Shown piece by piece: positions 5,772-11,461 of a DNA stretch of 11,461 bases (positions are counted from its first letter, which is position 1; the number at the start of each line of letters is the position of its first letter). Origin of the DNA: an uncultured Clostridia bacterium (lineage in GTDB: Bacteria > Bacillota > Clostridia > Oscillospirales > CAG-382); contig CAMZED010000048.1 of assembly GCA_947305675.1 (NCBI GenBank), positions 1 through 11,461 of the forward strand. The letters run 5' to 3'. The notes below the pieces were generated by a model, which did no database searches, had not been told where the DNA came from, and worked only from the letters and a program-made list of their open reading frames with translations. Made by a program: the position numbers and the translations under genes.

Positions 5772-8675
5772 ATGAAAAAGCTATTATCCTTTGTGCTTGC
5801 CTCGGCGTTTTTGCTGGGATCGGCAGCGCTTCTGCGCAAGGCGTCCGCCGAGGAAAAAATCACCGGATACGATAAGGACAGCGTTCCCCGCGTATTGCCG
5901 ATGCTTCGCCAATGGGAAGGCGACGGCAAGGGCGAGTTTTTCGCTTTTGACGAAGACACAAGGATCGCCGCGTTTGAAGGGATCGACGAAACGGCGGCGG
6001 AAATGTTTTATTCGGTTTCCGGGATCCGCCCCGGAATAATCGCCGAGGACGACGGCGGGTCGAACCTTATCGTTTTCGAAATATCCGCCGCGTCGGTCGG
6101 TAACGCCGAAGGCTACCGGCTTTATATTGAAAAAGACAGGATAAAAGTAGTCGCGCCGACCGAAAAAGGCTTGTTCTACGGCGCGGTTACGCTTTCGCAA
6201 ATGCTTTATACCGAGGGGTTTATTCGCTGCGGAAGCGCGCTCGATTATCCCGAATATCAGGTTCGTTCGGGGATGATTGACGTCGGCAGGACTTACGTTC
6301 CGCTCGATTACGTCGAAGAGATCGCAAAATATATGGCGTGGTTCAAGCTGAACGAGATCCACCTGCACATAAACGACTGCAACAGTACCGTAAACAGCGG
6401 ATTCCGCCTCGAAAGCGATTTTCCCGGGCTGTCCACCGTTAAAAACGGCGAAAAACAGTATTATACAAAAGACGAATACCGCGCGTTTCAAAAACGCCTG
6501 CTCAAATACGGCGTCACCGTCGTGACCGAGATCGACACCCCGGCACATTCCACCGCTTTTGCCAATATAACAAAAAACGGTCCGCCGATTCTGGGCGGCA
6601 CCTCGCTCGATATACGCGATGAACACAGAGATGAATCGCTTGCGTTCGTAAAAGCGCTGTTCGACGAATATTTAGAAGGTGACGATCCCGTATTTGTCGG
6701 CAAAGTGGTCCATATCGGGACCGACGAATACAACCGCGATTATTCCGAGGAGATGCGTAAATATACCGCCGAACTCGCCGCTTACATCCATTCGCTCGGC
6801 TATACTCCGCGCTTTTGGGCGGGGCTCGGAAAAGACGGATTCCAGGGTACCACGCCGATCCCTTCTTATCTTCAGGCGAATATGTGGGATAACGGCATTT
6901 CCGGCATAGAACAGCTTGTCAGCGGCGGATACGATATCGTAAACACACTTAACGCCCTGCTTTACGTTGTTCCCACCGGGAACGGGTTCCCCGATTATCT
7001 CGACCTTGAATACCTTTACAACAACTGGCAGGTAAACCTTTTCAACGGCTGGGGATGGGACAAAAAAGTCGAACCGGATTACGAACATCTGCTCGGCGCC
7101 TGCTTCGCGCTTTGGAACGATCTTTCTTATATGAATATCGGCGTAACGAAATATGATATGTTCGACCGCATCCGCGGAATGGCCGCCATAGTCGCCGAAA
7201 AATCCTGGTGCGGCAACGAAACTTCAAAAATCGATTATTCCGATTTTGCCGCGAGGTTCGATTCGCTTTCGTTCAGATCGGCTCTGTCCGATCCCGGCAG
7301 ACATATACTCAAGACCGAACCCTGCATCAATTCCTACCTCGTCTATGACGAATTCGATTCTTCTTCGCCCGACGACGGCTTGACTTTGAACGGTAAGACC
7401 GAAAACGGAGCTTTTATCCTCGACGGTGAATCGTCGCTTTCGTTTGCCGGAGGATCGTTGGGGTTCCCGGCGACTCTTTCGGTCACCCTGCGGCTCGATG
7501 AGATCAGCGGCGGCCCGCTTTTCGGTTCGCCCGATTCCGCGATCTATGCCGATGTCGACGGGAAAGGGCACGTCGGATTCAAGATCGATTCCTACACTTT
7601 CGTGTATGATTACACTATACCCGTCGGCGAGAAAGTAACGCTCAGCTTCGCTTGCGACGGCAAAAAAACCGTCCTCGCCGTCGGAGAGTTTAAAGATATG
7701 CGGTTTGTGGATTGCTTCTGCTACGATCCGGTCAACCCCGGCAACACGTCCGGTAACCGCCTTGCCAACCTTATAATGCCGCTTGCCGAGATCGGCAAAG
7801 GGTTCAAAGGTTCTATCGAATCGATCATAATCTGCGATATCGCCGCCAATACATACGTCCTTTCCGCGAGCCGCAACCTTGCGCTCAACTGCAAGACCGA
7901 GGTGTCGGGGCTGGAGGTCGACGACGGACGCTTCCACGCCGGGCTCGCCGTCGACGGCAAGGAAGAGACCCGCCTGTCGTTCGCAAGAGATAAAGACGAA
8001 CAGTGGCTGATTCTCGACCTCGGCTCCGAATACGAGATCAGGCGCGTCGTGATAGACTTTTTCGAACACGTCTCGTCTTACGACATTTTTGTTTCGGCTG
8101 ACGGAAAAGATTATACAAAAGTCTATTCGCTCGTGGACGGCGAAACTAAGAACAAACAAACCGATACGATCTATATTCCTTCCGCCCCGAAGGCGAGATT
8201 TGTAAAATATGTTCAGAACAAACGCAACTACTACGAGCAATGGGATGCGTATTACAGCGGCGGGATAAGTGAGATCGAGGTCTATTCTTACGACCGCTCG
8301 GTTTACAACGCTCTTATTTCCGAAGCGCTCGACGCGATGATGGAGCTTGGAAATACCAACGAACTTACAGGGCAGATTCGCGCCGCTTCGAACAAACTCG
8401 AAAATTATCTGGATTCGCCTACCGTCTATTATCACAACCTTAACGCTTTGTCGGAAAGGCTTCGCTCGCTTATCGATAAGGCTCACGCTCCCGAACCCGT
8501 CCCCGGCGGGGATGAAGGATCGGTCGCCGGGAATTCAAAGGACGACGGATCGGATAACAAGTCAAAAGGCTTCCCGGTCGGCGCGGCAGTCGCCGTCGCC
8601 GCAGCCGCAGCCGCCGCAGCAGCAGGCGTTGCGATAGCCGTCAAAAAGCGTAAAAAGAATCAAAAAAAGGGTTGA
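5772..8675 (+). CDS. Secreted, membrane-anchored GH20 beta-hexosaminidase-family enzyme with LamG-like and F5/8 type C modules
   Basis: This is a 967-residue multidomain exo-enzyme. Residues 1-26 form a signal peptide with a probable cut after ASA. Residues about 55-155 resemble the GH20 N-terminal domain. The catalytic barrel (about 160-500) shows LNEIHLHINDCN, VTVVTEIDTPAHS, the catalytic pair in HIGTDEYN (Asp318-Glu319), and tryptophan-rich loops (NGWGWD, ALWND). Residues about 520-692 look like a LamG/concanavalin-type module. Residues about 698-840 form a discoidin-like F5/8 type C (CBM32-like) module, containing EQWLILDLGSEYEIRRVVI. A helical segment and a Gly/Asp/Ser linker follow. A very Ala-rich membrane helix (about 936-957) and the basic tail KKRKKNQKKG close the protein; no LPxTG is seen. 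The family releases terminal GlcNAc/GalNAc, and some members release lacto-N-biose; the exact substrate is unknown. The ATG is preceded by AAAGGA, 22 bases after atpC. Confidence 0.92.
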   Translation: MKKLLSFVLASAFLLGSAALLRKASAEEKITGYDKDSVPRVLPMLRQWEGDGKGEFFAFDEDTRIAAFEGIDETAAEMFYSVSGIRPGIIAEDDGGSNLIVFEISAASVGNAEGYRLYIEKDRIKVVAPTEKGLFYGAVTLSQMLYTEGFIRCGSALDYPEYQVRSGMIDVGRTYVPLDYVEEIAKYMAWFKLNEIHLHINDCNSTVNSGFRLESDFPGLSTVKNGEKQYYTKDEYRAFQKRLLKYGVTVVTEIDTPAHSTAFANITKNGPPILGGTSLDIRDEHRDESLAFVKALFDEYLEGDDPVFVGKVVHIGTDEYNRDYSEEMRKYTAELAAYIHSLGYTPRFWAGLGKDGFQGTTPIPSYLQANMWDNGISGIEQLVSGGYDIVNTLNALLYVVPTGNGFPDYLDLEYLYNNWQVNLFNGWGWDKKVEPDYEHLLGACFALWNDLSYMNIGVTKYDMFDRIRGMAAIVAEKSWCGNETSKIDYSDFAARFDSLSFRSALSDPGRHILKTEPCINSYLVYDEFDSSSPDDGLTLNGKTENGAFILDGESSLSFAGGSLGFPATLSVTLRLDEISGGPLFGSPDSAIYADVDGKGHVGFKIDSYTFVYDYTIPVGEKVTLSFACDGKKTVLAVGEFKDMRFVDCFCYDPVNPGNTSGNRLANLIMPLAEIGKGFKGSIESIIICDIAANTYVLSASRNLALNCKTEVSGLEVDDGRFHAGLAVDGKEETRLSFARDKDEQWLILDLGSEYEIRRVVIDFFEHVSSYDIFVSADGKDYTKVYSLVDGETKNKQTDTIYIPSAPKARFVKYVQNKRNYYEQWDAYYSGGISEIEVYSYDRSVYNALISEALDAMMELGNTNELTGQIRAASNKLENYLDSPTVYYHNLNALSERLRSLIDKAHAPEPVPGGDEGSVAGNSKDDGSDNKSKGFPVGAAVAVAAAAAAAAAGVAIAVKKRKKNQKKG

Positions 8676-9982
8676 AAAGCCGCTTTTTCCGCCGCGATCA
8701 GCTCGTTTTCGGCGCCGGTAAGCGGATCGTAAAGTGAACTATAAGTGAAAAGGCAGAAACCCTTTGCCTTTTCACTTTGGTTTATAATGGCCATCTCGCG
8801 CGCAAGGACGTCTTTTTCGTCCCGCCATTCATATTTTCCGTCCGTGCCGGCGTATTCGTCCGGCTTGCCCTCGCTGCCAGCCGCGCATTTCGCCGCCGAA
8901 AGCCCAATATAAAGCGCGACGCTTTCGGATCCGACCGCCGATTCCCAATCGGAAAGGATCTTTTCAAAAGGACAGCAGGCGTTTTTGAACCCGAAGTACA
9001 GCTGCGGGATAACGTAATCGCAATATCCCTCCTCGCCGCACCATTTATAAACGTCGGCGTACCAGCCGTCCGCCAGCGAATATATATTGCCCGCCGGCGC
9101 AATGCCGAACAGTTTCCCGTGAGAATGGGCAACTTCGTAAAGCGCTTTTACGGTCCGGGTGACGTTGTCGCGCCGGAATTCGCCGAGGTCGGCGTATTCG
9201 CTTTCGCGGAATTCTTTCGAATCGTCAAACTCAAATTCGGTGGGGTAGAAGTAATCGTCGATATGGATCCCATCGAACGCGTATTTTTCAAGGATCTCGT
9301 CCGCTCCGGCGGCGATCAGCTCGGTCGCCTCTTTATAAGCCGGGTCGAGGTACAGCAGCCCGTCGGCTCCGCGCTTTATCCTTCCTCCGATATCGCCGTA
9401 CCATTCTTTTAATACGCTTGTGCCGCCGTAATTAATAAGTTCTCTTTCATAACAAAGCCGGTAAGGGTTTATCCAGGCGTGCACCGAAATCGAGTATTCT
9501 TTCGCTTTGTCAAGGAATATTTTCAAAGCGTCGTAGTCGGTGCTTCCTCCGTAAGTCCCCGCAACGTATTTCGAATTCGGATATATTTCGCTCTCATACA
9601 TACTGTCACCGTTCGGGCGCACCTGAAGAAAAACGGTCATGAACCCGTCGCGGGACAGGTTCCCAAGCATTATGTCAACTAATCGCGAATAATCGTCTTT
9701 GTCCCTCTGCTTTGCCCCCGAACGGTAAACGGGGTGCATATCGAATTGAGATATCCACACGCCTCTCAGCTGTTCCGCGGATGAAAGCTCGGGAATTTGC
9801 AGGTATTCGACGGCTCTCCCGGTACGCGCGGGAGATATTATGCGCTTCGCCGTGTAATATATTTCCGCTTTTGCGCGAGGTTCCGGCTCTTGCCGGATTC
9901 GGTTAATTACGTCAACTTTGCAGGAGGTTGCCGTCAGCGTTATCGCCGCGATCAGTGCAAACGTCTTGATCAGCCTTTTCAT
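8660..9982 (-). CDS. GHL10/DUF187 family glycoside hydrolase-like lipoprotein (YngK/DigH-like)
   Basis: This 440-residue protein has a short signal sequence ending in LTATSC. Cys21 is the likely lipidated residue, although the lipobox is imperfect. The hydrolase domain begins with QLRGVWISQFDMHPVY (about residue 71). It continues with VFLQVRPNGDSMYESEIYP, VHAWINPYR, LYLDPA and the acidic motif GIHIDDYFYPTEF (about 238-250), and ends near VIPQLYFGF. These are features of the GHL10 family. E. coli DigH (YddW), a member, cleaves glycan strands stripped of peptides, so a cell-wall role is plausible but not shown. A GGTGAT site lies about 5 bases before the ATG. The gene runs toward the GH20 gene and overlaps its 3' end by 16 bases, and it starts divergently from cca. 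Confidence 0.88.
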   Translation of the reverse strand: MKRLIKTFALIAAITLTATSCKVDVINRIRQEPEPRAKAEIYYTAKRIISPARTGRAVEYLQIPELSSAEQLRGVWISQFDMHPVYRSGAKQRDKDDYSRLVDIMLGNLSRDGFMTVFLQVRPNGDSMYESEIYPNSKYVAGTYGGSTDYDALKIFLDKAKEYSISVHAWINPYRLCYERELINYGGTSVLKEWYGDIGGRIKRGADGLLYLDPAYKEATELIAAGADEILEKYAFDGIHIDDYFYPTEFEFDDSKEFRESEYADLGEFRRDNVTRTVKALYEVAHSHGKLFGIAPAGNIYSLADGWYADVYKWCGEEGYCDYVIPQLYFGFKNACCPFEKILSDWESAVGSESVALYIGLSAAKCAAGSEGKPDEYAGTDGKYEWRDEKDVLAREMAIINQSEKAKGFCLFTYSSLYDPLTGAENELIAAEKAAFQPFF

Positions 9983-10050
9983 TTCATCACCGCTACATTT
10001 TTATTACGGACCGGAATTTCTGATTCATAACGACTGAAAGGAGTTAAAAA
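9983..10050. promoter_or_regulatory. Divergent spacer between the GHL10 lipoprotein gene and cca
   Basis: Both neighbouring genes start from this 68-base spacer and read outward, so it must hold or adjoin their promoters unless transcription arises elsewhere. It contains both ribosome sites (GGTGAT on the minus strand, AAAGGAG on the plus strand). Possible -10-like hexamers are TAATAA on the minus strand and CATAAC on the plus strand. I see no convincing -35 partner for either, so the promoters are not assigned. Confidence 0.35.
10037..10043 (+). promoter_or_regulatory. Ribosome site deciding the TTG start of cca
   Basis: AAAGGAG lies 7 bases before TTG at 10051. There is no competing in-frame ATG before the conserved AYAVGGCVRDLL block, so the TTG is taken as the start. 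Confidence 0.8.
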
Positions 10051-11196
10051 TTGTTTACACTTTCGGATAAAAACGTTCTGGAAATAATAAACAGACTCGA
10101 AGAAAACGGTTTTTCGGCTTATGCCGTCGGCGGATGTGTGCGCGATCTGCTTATCGGCAGGGAAGTGAACGATTACGACGTCGCCACTTCGGCGCTGCCC
10201 TCGCAGACGAAAGAATTGTTTCGCGATAAAAAAGTTATCGAGACCGGCATAAAACACGGCACCGTAACGGTTTTGTACGGCGGCGAACCTTATGAAGTCA
10301 CCACCTACCGCACCGAATCGGCTTATTCCGATTCCCGCCATCCCGATTCGGTCACGTTTGTCGACGATATCGAATCCGACCTTGCCCGCCGTGATTTTAC
10401 CGTCAACGCCATGGCTTATTCGCCGAAAAGGGGAAGCCGCGATCCCTTCGGCGGCGCGTCCGACGCCGTAAACAAGATCATCCGCGCCGTCGGCAACGCT
10501 TATGAAAGGTTCGACGAGGACGCTCTGCGCATACTGCGCGCTTTGCGCTTTGCATCGTCGCTGGGGTTTACAATAGAGCCCGGCACTTCAAAGGCTATCT
10601 TTGACTTGAAACACAAATTAAAAGATATTTCCGTCGAACGCGTTTATTCCGAACTGACAAAGCTCGTTACCGGTCCCTACGCGGCTGAAGTGATAAGCGC
10701 CTACCGCACGGTGATCGAGGTCTTCGCTCCGGTTTGCGACTGCGAACGTCTGGATCTTCTGCCGCCCGTCCCGGCAATGCGCTTCGCATATCTTTTCGGT
10801 GCCGGTTCGGCGGAGGTGCTTCGCTCGCTTCGCTCCGACAACGCGACCGCGTCTGCCGCCGGGCTGCTTGCGAACTCCCGCGCGATCCCCGCCGATCGCA
10901 TCGGGATAAAACGCTTTGCGGCGGAATACGGCAGGGAGTCCGCTGTTATGATCGCCTCCTACCGCCGCGCCGCCTTCGGCGAAGACCCGGGGCAGGAAGT
11001 CGAATCGGTCGCAGGGTCGGACGAATGCCTTTCGCTTAAAGAACTTGCGGTAAAAGGCCGCGATCTAAAAAAAATCGGCATAACCGGAAGACGCGTCGGC
11101 GAAACGCTTGACATCCTGCTTTCCCGCGTGATAGACGAACTCATTCCCAACGAAAAAGAACGGCTTATAAGAGCCGCCGAAGAGATCAATAGTTGA
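10051..11196 (+). CDS. cca: CCA tRNA nucleotidyltransferase (class II)
   Basis: This 381-residue enzyme adds or repairs the 3'-terminal CCA of tRNA using CTP and ATP. The nucleotidyltransferase head has AYAVGGCVRDLLIG (23-36) and the metal-binding pair in NDYDVATSALP (Asp41, Asp43). It continues with EVTTYR (82-87) and RRDFTVNAMAY (113-123). The nucleotide-selecting motif EDALRILRALRF (156-167) has the EDxxR pattern of CCA-adding enzymes. The rest is a helical neck and body, with a C-terminal GITGRRVGETLDILL segment typical of tRNA-binding tails. The length is shorter than forms with an HD phosphohydrolase domain, and none is seen. The start is TTG, supported by AAAGGAG. A poly(A) polymerase is a less likely alternative. 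Confidence 0.93.
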   Translation: MFTLSDKNVLEIINRLEENGFSAYAVGGCVRDLLIGREVNDYDVATSALPSQTKELFRDKKVIETGIKHGTVTVLYGGEPYEVTTYRTESAYSDSRHPDSVTFVDDIESDLARRDFTVNAMAYSPKRGSRDPFGGASDAVNKIIRAVGNAYERFDEDALRILRALRFASSLGFTIEPGTSKAIFDLKHKLKDISVERVYSELTKLVTGPYAAEVISAYRTVIEVFAPVCDCERLDLLPPVPAMRFAYLFGAGSAEVLRSLRSDNATASAAGLLANSRAIPADRIGIKRFAAEYGRESAVMIASYRRAAFGEDPGQEVESVAGSDECLSLKELAVKGRDLKKIGITGRRVGETLDILLSRVIDELIPNEKERLIRAAEEINS

Positions 11197-11218
11197 TAAA
11201 CGCTTAAAAATGTCCAAA

Positions 11219-11244
11219 AATAATCTCCCGTATGGGGGATTATT
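11219..11244 (-). terminator. Hairpin with T-tract on the minus strand after cca
   Basis: An 11-bp stem (AATAATCTCCC with GGGGGATTATT, one G-T pair) closes a GTAT tetraloop. On the plus strand no T-run follows. On the minus strand the stem runs into TTTTTGG (complement of 11214-11220). It therefore looks like an intrinsic terminator for a gene entering from the right on the minus strand, and it would shield the cca 3' end. It may also stabilise the cca mRNA end. Confidence 0.6.
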
Positions 11245-11272
11245 CAGAGCGCAGAGAAGCGAGATATTTTTT

Positions 11273-11355
11273 TAAACCACCCCACGAAACCGTGTTTCGC
11301 GGGGACCCCGGTGATTAGTTATTGGGGGTCCCCGCAAATTTATTTGTGGGGTTTA
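11273..11355. repeat. Compact three-hairpin CCCC/GGGG palindromic element with inverted ends
   Basis: Three hairpins abut one another. The first (11280-11304) pairs CCCCACGAAA with TTTCGCGGGG, with one mismatch. The second (11305-11329) pairs ACCCC with GGGGT around a 15-base loop. The third (11330-11351) pairs CCCCGCAAAT with ATTTGTGGGG, with one wobble and a TT loop. An alternative fold joins GCGGGGACCCC perfectly to GGGGTCCCCGC and CCCCAC to GTGGGG. The outer ends are imperfect inverted repeats, TAAACC(ACC)CCAC and GTGGGGTTTA. No target-site duplication is visible and no reading frame fits. It could be a dispersed palindromic repeat, a small structured RNA, or a transcript-end structure. 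Confidence 0.6.
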
Positions 11356-11365
11356 GCAGCGTCGG

Positions 11366-11402
11366 CGTACAAGTGTACGACAGTCGAGCTTTTCGGAAAA
11401 GC
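11366..11402. other. Two small adjacent hairpins
   Basis: CGTAC-AAGT-GTACG (11366-11379) and GCTTTT-CGG-AAAAGC (11388-11402) are short perfect hairpins between the three-hairpin element and the final terminator. With the neighbouring structures they make nearly all of 11219-11452 foldable. Function is unknown, and there is no sign of a tRNA or a coding frame. Confidence 0.4.
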
Positions 11403-11410
11403 ACCGTTTT

Positions 11411-11461
11411 AAAGGGGTTACGCGGCTTTGGTGAAAGCAGCATAACCCCTTTGCGTTTTTT
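11411..11461 (+). terminator. Strong plus-strand intrinsic terminator at window edge
   Basis: A perfect 10-bp stem pairs AAAGGGGTTA (11411-11420) with TAACCCCTTT (11443-11452). Its loop holds an inner 5-bp stem, GCTTT/AAAGC (11425-11438). GCG and at least six T follow, reaching the window end. It is the first convincing plus-strand terminator after cca and lies about 215 bases past the cca stop, so the cca transcript may carry a long structured 3' region. Confidence 0.8.

Noticed and set aside
7224..8486. Long minus-strand open frame of about 420 codons opposite the GH20 gene, with similar long antisense frames over the atp genes.
   Set aside because: They lie opposite well-supported coding sequences, have no family motifs, and follow from the codon bias of the real genes.
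8777..9412. Plus-strand frame of about 211 codons opposite the GHL10 lipoprotein gene.
   Set aside because: It mirrors the conserved GHL10 sequence and shows no recognisable domain.
11197..11461. tRNA, CRISPR array or riboswitch in the terminal non-coding stretch.
   Set aside because: There is no cloverleaf with TTCGA-type arms, no regularly spaced identical repeats, and no known aptamer core recognised.

Overview
The window shows most of an F-type ATP synthase operon, followed by two secreted or surface glycoside-hydrolase-family genes and a CCA-adding enzyme gene. It closes with a structured non-coding tail. Strong AAGGAG-type ribosome sites, mixed ATG/GTG/TTG starts, a secreted GH20 enzyme with a C-terminal membrane anchor and basic tail, and a lipoprotein hydrolase suggest a monoderm Bacillota, perhaps an uncultured gut-type Clostridia. 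This placement is inference; no rRNA or marker phylogeny is available here.

Positions 1-5749 (+ strand) hold, in order, the 3' end of atpB (subunit a), atpE (c), atpF (b), one 747-codon frame, atpG (gamma), atpD (beta) and atpC (epsilon). The 747-residue protein is the striking element. It is a single uninterrupted polypeptide made of a b-type membrane helix and stalk, a delta/OSCP C-terminal domain, and a complete alpha subunit. It sits exactly where separate delta and alpha genes are expected, and no stand-alone delta gene is present. Its front part resembles two known arrangements: the b-delta fusion of mycobacteria, and the delta-less 'alternate' b subunit of N-ATPases. The additional fusion to alpha is not an arrangement I know. 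Because F1 contains three alpha subunits, the fusion raises the possibility of three tethered stalk elements per enzyme. The b-type helix is broken by a Pro/Glu-rich stretch, and the usual delta N-terminal bundle is absent. Epsilon has only its beta-sandwich domain. The c subunit has an ion site that is only partly like the Na+ type.

Positions 5772-8675 (+) encode a secreted 967-residue GH20 enzyme that begins only 22 bases after atpC, with no terminator between them. Positions 8660-9982 (- strand) encode a predicted lipoprotein of the GHL10/DUF187 (YngK/DigH-like) family. It converges on the GH20 gene with a 16-base tail-to-tail overlap. A 68-base divergent spacer separates it from cca (10051-11196, +, TTG start).

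Positions 11197-11461 contain no gene. They hold a hairpin whose T-tract faces the minus strand, a compact three-hairpin CCCC/GGGG palindrome with inverted ends, two small hairpins, and a strong plus-strand intrinsic terminator at the window edge.

Functionally, the ATP synthase genes should make one membrane complex. The two hydrolases may act on envelope or host glycans outside the cell. The cca product matures or repairs tRNA 3' ends.
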